From positions 4,092,001 to 4,156,000 of the forward strand of contig NZ_CP150233.1 of NCBI RefSeq assembly GCF_037974265.1: a DNA stretch of 64,000 nt. The letters are read 5' to 3'. Source of the DNA: Paenibacillus sp. FSL R5-0623. Its GTDB lineage: Bacteria > Bacillota > Bacilli > Paenibacillales > Paenibacillaceae. The position numbers and the translations under genes were made by a program. Each line of letters begins with the position of its first letter. Position 1 is the first letter of the stretch. Under the pieces are notes generated by a model. It did not search any database, was not told the DNA's origin, and worked only from the letters and a program-made list of their open reading frames with translations. This document shows positions 8,955-17,863 of the stretch, piece after piece.

Positions 8955-9521
8955 ATGAACATACTTTCCTACGGATTGCTCGGGCTGCTTACCCGCGAGG
9001 AGTCATCGGGCTATGATCTGATGCTGAAAATCCAGCCTCATTGGCAGGCGAAACACAGCCAGATCTACCCACTCCTGTCCAAGATGGAAAACGATGAGTT
9101 ATTGGCCTCCCGCTGGGTACAACAGTCTGACAAACCGGACAAGAAAATGTACGCAGTTACGGAAAAAGGCATTGAAAAGCTCTTGGAATGGATGATTACT
9201 CCTGTTACCGCACCGGTTACACGCGATGAATTTAATTTGCGTATTTTGTGTGTTGGCATAGCGGAAGACGGAAGCATGAGACGCATTCTTAACGAGCGTA
9301 AAAGCTGGTTTATGGAACGCATACGTTATTTCGAAGATCTGAAGTCACGTATACCTCAGGATAATCTTCGTGTAGGCAACCGAGACTTTGGAAGCTACAT
9401 CCTGGTACAAAAAGGGTTGATGCACGCACAAACAGGCCTGGAATGGTGTCATTGGGTTACCCAATTGCTTGATGGCCAAGCTGCAATTCAAGACCCAAGT
9501 CCAAGTGTTTCAGAAATTTAA
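8955..9521 (+). CDS. PadR family transcriptional regulator
   Basis: The N-terminal winged helix matches PadR proteins: LSYGLLGLLTREESSGYDL, then a QIYPLLSKMENDELLASRW recognition region and a YAVTEKGIEKL wing. A helical C-terminal domain for dimerisation follows (about residues 95-175), as in the longer PadR subfamily that includes phenolic-acid repressors. The ATG at 8955 is eight bases from AAGGAG; an ATG six bases earlier is too close. Its target is unknown. The next plus-strand gene is 98 bases away and may be separate. Confidence 0.88.
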   Translation: MNILSYGLLGLLTREESSGYDLMLKIQPHWQAKHSQIYPLLSKMENDELLASRWVQQSDKPDKKMYAVTEKGIEKLLEWMITPVTAPVTRDEFNLRILCVGIAEDGSMRRILNERKSWFMERIRYFEDLKSRIPQDNLRVGNRDFGSYILVQKGLMHAQTGLEWCHWVTQLLDGQAAIQDPSPSVSEI

Positions 9522-9619
9522 TAAAATTTGAAACGTTGCTGCAAGTTGACCGTATTACATGAGTAAGGTCCATTTTTGGGCGATCCAAACAAATTAATCG
9601 GGGGGTTACGATCTTTACA

Positions 9620-10117
9620 ATGAAGAAAAAATTCGGAGTTAAACATCTAATGATGGTATTTATGGCCTTTACATTATTGTTCGCAACAGTAGGAGTAGCC
9701 AATCCGGATTCAGCGGATGCTAGACGTGGTGGCGGATTCAAATCCGGTACGAAAAGTTATAGCAATACACCTAAGAAATCCGACAGCAATGTAAGCAAAT
9801 CGAATACGAATAACAATTCCAGCAATGGAGCAGCTACAACGAACCGTGGCGGATTCTTCGGCGGTGGCGGCGGATTCATGAAAGGCATGATGCTTGGTGG
9901 TCTTGCTGGTATGATGTTTGGCGGATTGTTCGGTGGCATGGGCGCTCTGGGTAACATCCTTGGATTGCTCGTGAACGTTGCAGCAATTATGTTGATTGTT
10001 ATGCTGGCTATGGCACTCTTCAGAGCCATCTCCAATCGTCGCAAACCTGCAGCGGATGGTCGTTATGACCGTCGCAATGATCGTGATGATGACCGTAACA
10101 GAAACGGACGGTACTAA
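9620..10117 (+). CDS. Gly-rich predicted membrane protein with signal sequence
   Basis: The 165-residue protein starts with a Lys-rich signal sequence and hydrophobic core ending about residue 33. A low-complexity Asn/Ser/Lys stretch follows (about 45-73), then a Gly/Met-rich region (about 75-115), a transmembrane helix (about 113-135) and a highly charged Arg/Asp tail. The pattern recalls Tim44-like or YgcG-like bacterial envelope proteins, but no domain can be named. GGGGGG lies 13 bases before the ATG, which is a long spacing. The next gene begins five bases after its stop, so the two are probably cotranscribed. Confidence 0.75.
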   Translation: MKKKFGVKHLMMVFMAFTLLFATVGVANPDSADARRGGGFKSGTKSYSNTPKKSDSNVSKSNTNNNSSNGAATTNRGGFFGGGGGFMKGMMLGGLAGMMFGGLFGGMGALGNILGLLVNVAAIMLIVMLAMALFRAISNRRKPAADGRYDRRNDRDDDRNRNGRY

Positions 10118-10122
10118 TCTCT

Positions 10123-10401
10123 ATGGTTCTGAGCATGGATGAAATTGTGAATGCAATCTGTATTCATATGGCAGAACGTAAGGGTGTACGTCCAACCGAT
10201 GTGAATGTAGAACTGAGCTGGGAAGAAGATACAGGTTATTCCGCTGAAGTTTGGATTCAAGGCCGTAGTCAATATCTGGTGGAGTCCAATATGATTGAAG
10301 CGATTCTTCGCTACCTGCACAGTGAATACAACATCCGGGCGTACCGTGAGAATGTACGACTTGATCTGGATGAAGAGATCACAGCGATTGTTAATCAATA
10401 A
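10123..10401 (+). CDS. YxcD-like protein (DUF2653)
   Basis: The 92-residue acidic protein begins MDEIVNAICIHMAERKG after a short lead. It contains the VNVELSWEEDTGYSAEVW pattern of the small YxcD/DUF2653 family, whose function is not known. A second ATG at 10135 is an alternative start. Neither has a strong ribosome binding site, which fits translational coupling to the preceding membrane protein five bases upstream. The unit ends in a strong hairpin. Confidence 0.75.
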   Translation: MVLSMDEIVNAICIHMAERKGVRPTDVNVELSWEEDTGYSAEVWIQGRSQYLVESNMIEAILRYLHSEYNIRAYRENVRLDLDEEITAIVNQ

Positions 10402-10429
10402 GATAGGTCACTCACTGGCCTGATATACG

Positions 10430-10480
10430 AAAGACCGTCTCCACTCTGTCACCTGACAGAGATGGAAGACGGTCTTTTTG
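10430..10480 (+). terminator. Strong intrinsic terminator between converging genes
   Basis: AAGACCGTCT and AAGACGGTCTT form the outer stem, with an inner CTGTC/GACAG stem, followed by TTTTTG on the plus strand. The opposite strand also ends in TTTC, so it may serve the converging tyrS transcript as well. Confidence 0.85.
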
Positions 10481-10557
10481 TTTCTGTATTTGTGGCTTTA
10501 TTTGTGTGTCTATTGTAGTCTCTATACGTTTCTGTGTTACGTTCTAATTCTTGGAAA

Positions 10558-11820
10558 CTATGATTGGAGTTTAACCAGGCTGTAGTTCTTCTTACCTTTA
10601 CGGATAATGATGAATTTACCGCCGATGGCATGCTCTGCCGAGACTGTGAATTCAAGCTCCGTGATTTTCTCACCGTTCATGGAGATAGCGCCTTTGGTGA
10701 CATCCTCACGCGCCTGGCGTTTGGATGGCTCCAGCCCCAGATCTACGAGCCAGTCCACGATATTTTTCGCTTCGCCGTCCGTTTCGAATGTTGGCATTTC
10801 CTTGAAACCCTGCTCGATTTCATCTGCTGTCAGGGAACGGATATCACCACTGAACAGCGCCGCTGTAATACGTTTAGCCTGTTCGAGCATTTCTTCGCCG
10901 TGAACGAATTTTGTCATTTCTTCCGCGAGTGCTTTCTGTGCTTCACGTCTGTGCGGCTCTGTCTCTACCTTTTCAGCCAAAGCTTCAATTTCTTCTTTGC
11001 TCAGGAAGGTAAAGTATTTCAAGTATTTAATGACATCCCGATCATCTGTATTCGCCCAGAACTGGTAGAACTCAAATGGTGTCGTTTTGTTCGGATCAAG
11101 CCAAATTGCCCCGCCAGCTGTTTTACCAAATTTCGTACCGTCGGATTTGAGCATGAGCGGAATGGTCAGACCGTACGCCTTCGCTTCAGATCCTTCTTTT
11201 TTACGAATCAGATCAAGACCACTCGTGATATTCCCCCATTGATCCGAACCGCCGATTTGAAGCTGTACATCTTCGTTCTGGAACAGGTGCAGGTAGTCGA
11301 GTGATTGAAGGATCTGGTATGAAAACTCGGTGAACGAGATTCCGCCTTCCAGTCTGCTCGCAACTACATCCTTAGCTAACATTGTGTTGAGGTTAAAGTT
11401 TTTGCCGTAGTCACGCAAGAATTCAATGACATTGATTTTGTGCGTCCAATCGTAGTTGTTCACCATGCGAACCTGATTATCACCGTCTGTTACGAACAAC
11501 TTCTTCATCTGCGCTGTCAGTGCATCCACATTCTCCTGCACTTGTTCCATCGTTTGCAAAGAACGTTCTGCCTGACGACCACTTGGATCACCAATCGTTC
11601 CTGTAGCTCCACCAATCAGAATGACTGGACGGTGTCCTGCCAGTTGAAAACGTTTCAGCATCATGAAGGGAATGAGATGTCCGATATGCATGCTATCCCC
11701 CGTAGGGTCAACGCCGCAGTACAGTGAGATTGATTTGGTTTCAGTCAACTCACGCAGTCCCTCTGCATCTGTCTGCTGGTTAATGGCGTCACGCCACTGT
11801 AGTTCATCAATAATATTCAT
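10558..11820 (-). CDS. tyrS: Tyrosyl-tRNA synthetase
   Basis: This cytoplasmic class I aminoacyl-tRNA synthetase charges tRNA-Tyr. HIGH is present at residues 45-48, the KMSKS equivalent KFGKT at 230-234, the tyrosine-binding QIGGSDQWGNI block near 188-198, and an S4-like RNA-binding domain at the C-terminus (about 355-415). The 420-residue length is normal for TyrS. The ATG follows AAAGGGG. Expression is under a T-box leader with a TAC specifier directly upstream, which supports the tyrosine identity independently. Confidence 0.97.
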   Translation of the reverse strand: MNIIDELQWRDAINQQTDAEGLRELTETKSISLYCGVDPTGDSMHIGHLIPFMMLKRFQLAGHRPVILIGGATGTIGDPSGRQAERSLQTMEQVQENVDALTAQMKKLFVTDGDNQVRMVNNYDWTHKINVIEFLRDYGKNFNLNTMLAKDVVASRLEGGISFTEFSYQILQSLDYLHLFQNEDVQLQIGGSDQWGNITSGLDLIRKKEGSEAKAYGLTIPLMLKSDGTKFGKTAGGAIWLDPNKTTPFEFYQFWANTDDRDVIKYLKYFTFLSKEEIEALAEKVETEPHRREAQKALAEEMTKFVHGEEMLEQAKRITAALFSGDIRSLTADEIEQGFKEMPTFETDGEAKNIVDWLVDLGLEPSKRQAREDVTKGAISMNGEKITELEFTVSAEHAIGGKFIIIRKGKKNYSLVKLQS

Positions 11821-11904
11821 GTGTATAACCCCTTTTCTATCCTCAAGATTCAGTCATGATCTACGTTAAATTGCGAAATAACACCCTGGAACGGCTTTTT
11901 TTGG

Positions 11905-12160
11905 ACACAAAAAAATCGCCTCCTTGTCTTCATTAGACACAGGGACGATTATCATAACCGTGGTACCACCCAAATTGCATGGACAACACGTGAGCTTAAC
12001 ACGTTATCCATACCACTTTTGGCAATATATCGTTTGCCCATCCGCTTGGCATTACCCAAGTACTCCAGAGTGTAATTCGCAGCCCTTGTATGTATCAGGT
12101 TCCATCAACCCCTGACTTTCTGTAACAGGGACAAAGCCGCTACTGCGCTCTATCAACGTG
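11905..12160 (-). promoter_or_regulatory. T-box leader controlling tyrS (tyrosine specifier)
   Basis: Read on the minus strand, a long structured leader begins with a stem I region (about 12155-12060). A TAC codon at 12074-12072 sits in a plausible specifier position. The conserved T-box segment GGGTGGTACCACGG is at 11971-11958. A terminator (arms at 11950-11942 and 11923-11914, then a T run) follows. Uncharged tRNA-Tyr would pair with the T-box and favour the antiterminator, allowing tyrS transcription. The T-box core is unmistakable; the exact stem I borders are estimated. Confidence 0.93.
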
Positions 12161-12263
12161 ATTCATGTATTCAATTTATAGCAAGTATAGCCGAACGTTT
12201 CAGTCATTGCAAGACCAAGTATTAATCTTCGAACAGAACAACGGATGCATAGTTAAAACCAGA

Positions 12264-12713
12264 TTATATGATCATCATGTTCAATATTCCGTGATAATAT
12301 CCATAGGCTTTCTCCGCGATCTGATCCTCATTGTTCCAAAACTGTTGATCTAACGCATCTAACTGCTGCTCTTGTTCCTTTGTGAGGAATTTAGGTATAT
12401 CCCACAGTTCGGTAAGCCTTTTATCCTCTTTCAAGTGCTCAATGCAGCCATATGCTGACGTTATGATCTCCACGGCTTGAGTCGCACCAATGATATGTAA
12501 TGCACGCAACGCGTAACGGTATACCTCTTCCCCCCAGTTGCAGAAAAACTGTATAAAACCGCCATTAAAGACATCCGCCTCTAACAGCCATAGAGCAGCA
12601 ATGTCCTGCTCGTTCGAAGTCAACGAAACCCAGCCCTGTTCAGATTCATTCTTTTTTTTGATAAATAACACAGCATAGTCATACCATACATCATTAATAT
12701 CTTGCTCGCTCAC
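12264..12713 (-). CDS. DMP19 family protein (DUF4375)
   Basis: The roughly 150-residue acidic protein contains ADVFNGGFIQFFCNWGEEV, the central motif of the DMP19/DUF4375 family. Neisserial DMP19 is a DNA-mimic protein that binds a repressor, but many members occur as immunity-like proteins beside toxins. The GTG at 12713 is six bases from GAGGTG; the GTG at 12722 overlaps that site. The gene starts ten bases after the stop of the Imm63-like gene, so they form a pair. Confidence 0.72.
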   Translation of the reverse strand: MSEQDINDVWYDYAVLFIKKKNESEQGWVSLTSNEQDIAALWLLEADVFNGGFIQFFCNWGEEVYRYALRALHIIGATQAVEIITSAYGCIEHLKEDKRLTELWDIPKFLTKEQEQQLDALDQQFWNNEDQIAEKAYGYYHGILNMMII

Positions 12714-12723
12714 GTTACACACC

Positions 12724-13176
12724 TCACTTTTCTTTATCCATGCCCTCTAACTCCTGACGTTTCCCAGTCTGATGCCAATGTAAATACGGATCCCCGATCT
12801 GCTGGAAGGCTTCCAGAACACCCCTGTTCAGGTCCTTCATCACTTCATTTGTATAGTTCAAATGCGTTTGTTTATTATCCACGCCATGTCGTTCCAACAA
12901 TCCTACATGCGTCGCGGTGAAAATAATATCCTCCATCAACCAATAGATGACTTCATCCGGCTGTTTCACCCGTTTCTCCAATGAGAAGAGACCACGTTCG
13001 TATATTCGAACGATATACGTATCTTCTCCAGCCTCTACATAAGGCACCCCATCCCATTTAAAGCTCTCAAACAAGCGGTTAACATAGTTCTGCATCTGTT
13101 CCCTAGGGAAAGATGTACGCTCTAAAAGCTGTAAAAGGATGTCTGCCAATTGTTGTTTACTTAACATGTTGGACAT
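12724..13176 (-). CDS. Imm63-like immunity family protein
   Basis: The 150-residue protein has a KQPDEVIYWLMEDIIFTATHVGLLE segment, which I recognise as Imm63-like, a family predicted to neutralise polymorphic toxins. I placed the start at 13176 (MSNMLSKQQL), downstream of GGCAGGTG. The longer frame from 13305 would overlap the selO end and its terminator. No toxin gene is next to it, so its partner is unknown. Family assignment is moderate and rests on remembered motif similarity. Confidence 0.6.
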   Translation of the reverse strand: MSNMLSKQQLADILLQLLERTSFPREQMQNYVNRLFESFKWDGVPYVEAGEDTYIVRIYERGLFSLEKRVKQPDEVIYWLMEDIIFTATHVGLLERHGVDNKQTHLNYTNEVMKDLNRGVLEAFQQIGDPYLHWHQTGKRQELEGMDKEK

Positions 13177-13217
13177 GAATGCACCTGCCTCTATAAAAGT
13201 AACGTCGATGACAGAAT

Positions 13218-13248
13218 GAAAAAATGAAAAAGCTGCCCAAGGCAGCCT
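13218..13248 (-). terminator. Intrinsic terminator after selO
   Basis: On the minus strand GGCTGCC, a short loop and GGCAGCT form a stem followed by TTTTTCATTTTTTC. It lies about 20 bases past the selO stop and before the immunity-type pair. Confidence 0.85.
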
Positions 13249-13268
13249 CTTCATTCCATACTGGTCAA

Positions 13269-14738
13269 TCAGGTTCCACAAAAAGTCTGGTACGAAGTAT
13301 TGCACTGTGCTGGCAGTTCGGCATATTCAGCCTGCTCAGGTGAGTGCGCGAACGGGTCTGAAAGAACTGCCAAAAGCTTCTCCATCACGCTAAGGTCTCC
13401 GTGATTCTCAGCTCGCTCAAGGGCTTCCTCGACCCGATGATTTCGGGGAATGACGGCTGGATTGCTTGATCTCATCAACTCCTGAGAGACTTCCTTCGCC
13501 CCTCCCTGTCTGTCCAATCTTGCTTTCCACCGCTCATTCCATTCAGCAAATTCTGCCGTGCCAAACAAAGCAGTCCCTTCCAACTTGTCAAAGGTCAATG
13601 CCAGGAACGTATTGGTGTAATCTGCACTATGCTTCTCCATGAGTTCAAGAAGATCCTTGATCAGCGCTTCATCTTCGGCCTCTTCATCGGACAAGCCCAG
13701 TTTGGCACGCACTCCCTTGAGCCAATGATGATGGTACAATTCAGAAAATTGTGCGATAGCATCCTGAGCGAGTTGCACCGCCTGTTCTTCATCTTCATGC
13801 AACAACGGCAGAAGCGTCTCGGCAAAACGAGCCAAATTCCACCCGGCAATATACGGTTGATTACCATAAGCATAGCGACCTTGCCTGTCGATGGAGCTGA
13901 ATACGGTTGAAGGATTGTAAGCATCCATAAAGGCGCACGGACCATAATCGATGGTCTCACCACTAATGGCCATATTATCCGTGTTCATCACTCCATGAAT
14001 GAAACCAACACGCTGCCATTGGGCAATGAGTGCCGCCTGCCGTTTAATCACTTCCTGAAGGAGCAAAAGATAGCGATTCTCAGCTTGGGCAACATCAGGA
14101 AAATGTCGATGCAACGTATAATCAGCCAACGCCCGAAGATCGTCGATAGATCCCCATCTGGCTGCATACTGGAAGGTTGCTACCCGGATATGACTGGAAG
14201 CCACCCGGGTTAAAATGGCACCCGGCCGCTCTGTTTCACGGATAATGTTTTCTCCTGTTGAAACCACCGCCAGACTGCGTGTCGTTGGAATACCCAGTGC
14301 ATACATCGCCTCACTAATAATATACTCACGCAACATGGGCCCTACAGCAGCACGTCCATCTCCCCCACGGGAGTAGGGTGTTCTTCCTGATCCTTTGAGC
14401 TGGATATCCACTCGCTCGCCCTGTGGCGTAATCTGTTCACCCAGCAGCAAAGCACGTCCATCTCCAAGCATATTAAAATTGCCAAATTGATGACCTGCAT
14501 AGGCCTGAGCCAAAGGCTCGGCTCCTTCCGGAATCAAATTACCTGCAAAAATATGCGCTCCTTCATCACTGTCAAGAGACTCCACATCCAGTCCCAGGCT
14601 GGATGCAAGCAGTCGATTGAAAATGATCAGCTTTGGTGATTCAACAGGCACTGCGCCCTGACTTGTAAAAAAGGGTTGCGGTAACTTCGCATAACTATTC
14701 TCCAAGTTCCACCCTTTGTTCAACGTTTCTTGTTGCAT
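13269..14738 (-). CDS. selO: SelO/YdiU family protein adenylyltransferase (AMPylase)
   Basis: SelO proteins are pseudokinases that transfer AMP to Ser, Thr or Tyr of target proteins. The family signatures are present: [34 protein letters not shown], the nucleotide-binding HGVMNTDNM segment and the [12 protein letters not shown] motif. The C-terminus ends in YQTFCGT, and selenoproteins in this family carry Sec at the equivalent Cys. I set the start at 14738 ([10 protein letters not shown]), with AAAGGAG eleven bases upstream. The reading frame continues 81 codons further, but that stretch has no family similarity and runs into the hairpin region. Length 489 is normal. Confidence 0.93.
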   Translation of the reverse strand: MQQETLNKGWNLENSYAKLPQPFFTSQGAVPVESPKLIIFNRLLASSLGLDVESLDSDEGAHIFAGNLIPEGAEPLAQAYAGHQFGNFNMLGDGRALLLGEQITPQGERVDIQLKGSGRTPYSRGGDGRAAVGPMLREYIISEAMYALGIPTTRSLAVVSTGENIIRETERPGAILTRVASSHIRVATFQYAARWGSIDDLRALADYTLHRHFPDVAQAENRYLLLLQEVIKRQAALIAQWQRVGFIHGVMNTDNMAISGETIDYGPCAFMDAYNPSTVFSSIDRQGRYAYGNQPYIAGWNLARFAETLLPLLHEDEEQAVQLAQDAIAQFSELYHHHWLKGVRAKLGLSDEEAEDEALIKDLLELMEKHSADYTNTFLALTFDKLEGTALFGTAEFAEWNERWKARLDRQGGAKEVSQELMRSSNPAVIPRNHRVEEALERAENHGDLSVMEKLLAVLSDPFAHSPEQAEYAELPAQCNTSYQTFCGT

Positions 14739-15054
14739 GGTGATCACAACTCCTTTTCTGTACCACAGGGATATCCCTTGGTTATATTGTAGCCTTGTGA
14801 ACCAATGCTCATTTATGTAGTCGCATGGAAATTCAAAGTAAGATGTTGTTGACTTAAACGAACATCTAAAATGTTCTTGATGAAACTTTAGCATATTTGC
14901 ATGCCTTTTGCATTCCTCATGAATCGTAAGCACCAAAAAATCCAAGAGATTTCTTGGCCAAGTGGAATCATTGTCTTGCATTCCACTTCCCAGAAAACCA
15001 TCTTGGATCTATTTCGCTTACTTAATACTAGATGATACGTCTGTTATACAATGA
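14739..15054. other. Intergenic region with a large hairpin near its right end
   Basis: About 315 bases separate the selO start from the end of the permease gene. The right part (14934-15008) is a nested inverted repeat listed as a terminator. The left part should contain the selO promoter, but no clear -35/-10 pair was chosen. No coding frame with a ribosome binding site was found. Confidence 0.45.
14934..15008 (-). terminator. Large two-stem terminator-like hairpin after the nucleobase permease
   Basis: An outer stem ATCCAAGA/TCTTGGAT (14940-14947 with 15001-15008) encloses a perfect inner stem AAGTGGAAT/ATTCCACTT (14960-14968 with 14980-14988). On the minus strand the outer arm runs into TTTTTT. 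It lies 46 bases after the permease stop. It could equally be a small mobile hairpin element. Confidence 0.6.
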
Positions 15055-16371
15055 TTACGTGTGAGCTTCTTGAGCCTGGACAGGCTGTACTGGCAAGCTT
15101 TCTTTTTTCAAAGCAAGGTTAAAGAAGACATTAAGCAGGATCGCTGACAGGCTTCCCGTGATGATACCATCGCTAACAATAATCCGAATACTTTGAGGAA
15201 GCTGGGCAAACAGGTCGGGTACAGCCGTAACACCGAGCCCAAGTGAAACGGAGCAAGCCACAATCAATAGATTGGATTGTTTGCTGAAGTCGACGTTTTG
15301 CAGCATTTTGATCCCGGATGAGACGACCATTCCAAACAGGACAACAGTCGCTCCTCCGAGGACAGCACTTGGAATAATGGTTGCAAAAGCAGCTACCTTC
15401 GGAATGAGTCCCAGAAAGATTAGAATACCTCCGGCTGCAACAACAACATTGGTCGTTTTTACTTTGGAGAGCTGAACCAAACCAACATTCTGTGCAAATG
15501 TATTGTATGGAAAAGCATTAAAGATGCCGCCAAGGACAAACGCAAGACCTTCCGCGCGATATCCCCGTGCCAGATCTTTTTCATTGATCGGTTGATCACA
15601 GATTTTGCTTAAAGCCATAAATACTCCTGTTGATTCAATGATAACCACCGTACCTACAATAATCATTGTAATGATTGGGCCGATTTCGAAAGTAGGCCAT
15701 CCGAAGTAAAAGGGTTGCGGTAAATGGAACCAGGAGGCTTCCTGTACAGAGGCAAAATTCACTTTTCCCATGATGGCTGCAATGAGGGTTCCCACGATAA
15801 TACCAAGGAGAACAGCCAGGGATTTAACAAACCCGCGGGCATATCTATTCAGGATTAGAATGAAAAGTAATACGCCAAATGAAAGCGCCAGATTGTCCAA
15901 ACTTCCGAAATTCTCACTGTTTGCTCCACCTGCCATGTTTTTAATGCCGGTTGGGATTAGCGCAAGACCGATGATGGTTACCACTGTACCGATCACAACT
16001 GGCGGAAACAATTTGACGATTTTGCTAAAAAATACGGCAAAGATGACGATAAATAACCCGGCTGCGATGATCGATCCATATATGGCAGGAATTCCGTATT
16101 GCGATCCAATCGCAATCATGGGTGTCACCGCTACAAAAGAACTTCCGAGCACCGCTGGCAAACCAATACCCAAATACTTCCCTTTCCGAGCCTGAAGCCA
16201 TGTTGCAATCCCACACGTTAACAGGTCAATGGATACCAGATACGCCAACTGCTCTGCAGTCAGATTTAGTGCTCTGCCCACAAGCAAAGGCACCAGAATT
16301 GCTCCCGCATACATCGCGAGTACGTGCTGAATCCCCAGTGAAAAAACTTTCATCTTTTTGGTTTCTTTCAT
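15055..16371 (-). CDS. Nucleobase:cation symporter-2 (xanthine/uric acid type permease)
   Basis: A polytopic membrane protein of about 438 residues with 12-14 hydrophobic segments. It carries NAT/NCS2 family features: GIQHVLAMYAGAILVPLLVG at the N-terminus, GLPAVLGSSFVAVTP, and an NAFPYNTFAQNVGLVQLSKV segment that in this family shapes the substrate site. The latter is typical of PbuX/PucJ/PucK-type purine transporters, so xanthine or uric acid is the most likely substrate. I prefer ATG 16371, nine bases from GGGGGC; TTG 16401 is a longer option. I looked for a purine riboswitch upstream and saw none. Confidence 0.88.
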   Translation of the reverse strand: MKETKKMKVFSLGIQHVLAMYAGAILVPLLVGRALNLTAEQLAYLVSIDLLTCGIATWLQARKGKYLGIGLPAVLGSSFVAVTPMIAIGSQYGIPAIYGSIIAAGLFIVIFAVFFSKIVKLFPPVVIGTVVTIIGLALIPTGIKNMAGGANSENFGSLDNLALSFGVLLFILILNRYARGFVKSLAVLLGIIVGTLIAAIMGKVNFASVQEASWFHLPQPFYFGWPTFEIGPIITMIIVGTVVIIESTGVFMALSKICDQPINEKDLARGYRAEGLAFVLGGIFNAFPYNTFAQNVGLVQLSKVKTTNVVVAAGGILIFLGLIPKVAAFATIIPSAVLGGATVVLFGMVVSSGIKMLQNVDFSKQSNLLIVACSVSLGLGVTAVPDLFAQLPQSIRIIVSDGIITGSLSAILLNVFFNLALKKESLPVQPVQAQEAHT

Positions 16372-16489
16372 CTCCACGTTGCCCCCTGAAATTAGAATCA
16401 ACAGAACCGCTGCAAAATCATGTTATGTTGATTCACATTATATAAACTATTCAAGGAAGTTCCATGATTCATAACATAGAATTGTGATA

Positions 16490-16518
16490 AGAGATAAAGA
16501 GCCCAACTTAAATTGGGC
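16490..16518 (-). terminator. Hairpin after the NRDE-gene transcript
   Basis: GCCCAA and TTGGGC flank a six-base loop at 16501-16518, followed on the minus strand by TCTTTATCTCTT. It lies about 165 bases beyond the NRDE gene and just upstream of the permease gene, so it is a plausible but weak terminator. Confidence 0.45.
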
Positions 16519-16684
16519 GTGTTATACAAAAGGTACTCTCAAACGGTTTATGTTGCGTTATATTAGTTGACATAGAGAAACGAAAATACTCTTTACACTC
16601 AGAAGAAAAGAAACATGAACTTTGGATTTAACTTCAGTGATTCATGTAAATGCATAATGTTTGAACATCATTTCTTTCATATTC

Positions 16685-17464
16685 TCAGCTTGTCGAGTTA
16701 AGAGGTTTGATGTTAAAACGTTGCTCCATTACCTCTCCGTTCTGGTGAACCCTCTCCGTAAAAAACACTTCTTCTCTGTTCATCAGAACAACGGATGAAG
16801 CTCTGGTTCCATAGTCGAATTTTTCACTTTTTACGAAGATGGGAGAAAGCAAACGTTCCCACTCCAATGGAACACCTGTATGAGGTAGATGCTCATCCAC
16901 TGAAGGGTCTGCCATTTGTAGCAAACCTAATATTTGTTCTGTCAGGGTACCTTTGTCCTCCCCATGGATGATTTTCTCCAGCCCTTCTTTTCCACGTTTC
17001 ACCTTGGGCCAATCCGTATTAATCAAGTGATTACTAATCCCGTATATTCCTGGTTTCAACTTCATCACAACATTACCCACATTAGAATAATAATAGAGGT
17101 TGTCAGGATCACCCACTAACAAATTGTAGCCAGGATAATCATTGCGGCTTTGCTCCGCATGTTGTATATATTGCTCAGGTGTGGGCGTTCCCTTTAAAAA
17201 ATCAGCAACCAGATCTCCTCTTGAGCCTTTGGCATGTACCTCTTCATTTGGATCACGATAATTCGTGACAGCAGCCAGACGCCCCTCTGTTGTTACGCCC
17301 ATCCAGGTTCCCATTTTAGACAAATCCCGGCCAGCCAATATATGAGGATGATCTTCCCAATAGTGTGCTTGAGCCGTAGGCCTATGATAGAATTCATCCC
17401 TATTTGATCCCAATATAAGCGGATACTTTGGATGCATGTTGTAAGCAAATAAAATTAAACACAT
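16685..17464 (-). CDS. NRDE family (TANGO2-like) protein
   Basis: The 259-residue protein begins with Met-Cys (MCLILFAYN), as NRDE proteins do. It contains the diagnostic NRDE tetrapeptide (GSNRDEFYHRP) near residue 24, AGRDLSKMGTWMGV, and a GYNLLVGD block. The N-terminal Cys after Met removal would suit an Ntn-hydrolase-like mechanism, but the biochemical role is not established. The ATG at 17464 is preceded by AGGAG at 12 bases. The TTG at 17476 abuts the same site and would add four residues before the conserved Cys. Confidence 0.88.
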   Translation of the reverse strand: MCLILFAYNMHPKYPLILGSNRDEFYHRPTAQAHYWEDHPHILAGRDLSKMGTWMGVTTEGRLAAVTNYRDPNEEVHAKGSRGDLVADFLKGTPTPEQYIQHAEQSRNDYPGYNLLVGDPDNLYYYSNVGNVVMKLKPGIYGISNHLINTDWPKVKRGKEGLEKIIHGEDKGTLTEQILGLLQMADPSVDEHLPHTGVPLEWERLLSPIFVKSEKFDYGTRASSVVLMNREEVFFTERVHQNGEVMEQRFNIKPLNSTS

Positions 17465-17509
17465 GGGAATCTTCAACTCCTATATGGTTAAACCTCTAAT
17501 TTCGCGCCT

Positions 17510-17809
17510 TTATATCGCATAATCAACTACAATGACATCTTCCACCCAACCATCCAAGGAAGCTACAAATGCCTGATGAGCAGGATGTGGACCATAGGCG
17601 CGCAATGCCTCCTGATCTTCAAACGTCACTCTCAATCCAATGGTATAACCTTGAATACGGTCCGTTTCTTCCGTTGCATTGATCCCTGCGGTCAGCGCGG
17701 TAATCCCCGGTATTTGTTCCGGTAACGCGAGCAATTGACCCACCAATTCCTGCTGTTTGGCTAACGTGGTTTTATCGTTGAATTTAAAAACAACCAAATG
17801 TTCAAACAT
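17510..17809 (-). CDS. Dabb family (stress-responsive alpha/beta barrel) protein
   Basis: This 99-residue ferredoxin-fold protein has the Dabb pattern: MFEHLVVFKF at the start, a central FEDQEALRAYGPHPAHQAFV segment and a terminal VIVVDY strand. Such proteins usually dimerise into an alpha/beta barrel; substrates are mostly unknown. The ATG at 17809 has GGGAGG nine bases upstream, so the 13 extra N-terminal codons of the longest frame were dropped. It follows the TetR gene by about 55 bases on the same strand and may be cotranscribed with it. Confidence 0.87.
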   Translation of the reverse strand: MFEHLVVFKFNDKTTLAKQQELVGQLLALPEQIPGITALTAGINATEETDRIQGYTIGLRVTFEDQEALRAYGPHPAHQAFVASLDGWVEDVIVVDYAI

Positions 17810-17863
17810 CTTGTTATTCCTCCCATGTCCATTCGAATAGTAAGGCATTTTCGTTAAATGAAG

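Noticed and set aside
14739-14981. N-terminal extension of SelO from the longest open frame
   Set aside because: The extra 81 codons lack family similarity, overlap the hairpin region, and the internal ATG has a good SD.
16372-16684. Purine riboswitch before the xanthine-type permease
   Set aside because: The conserved junction sequences of the guanine/xanthine aptamers were not found; only a short terminator-like hairpin is present.
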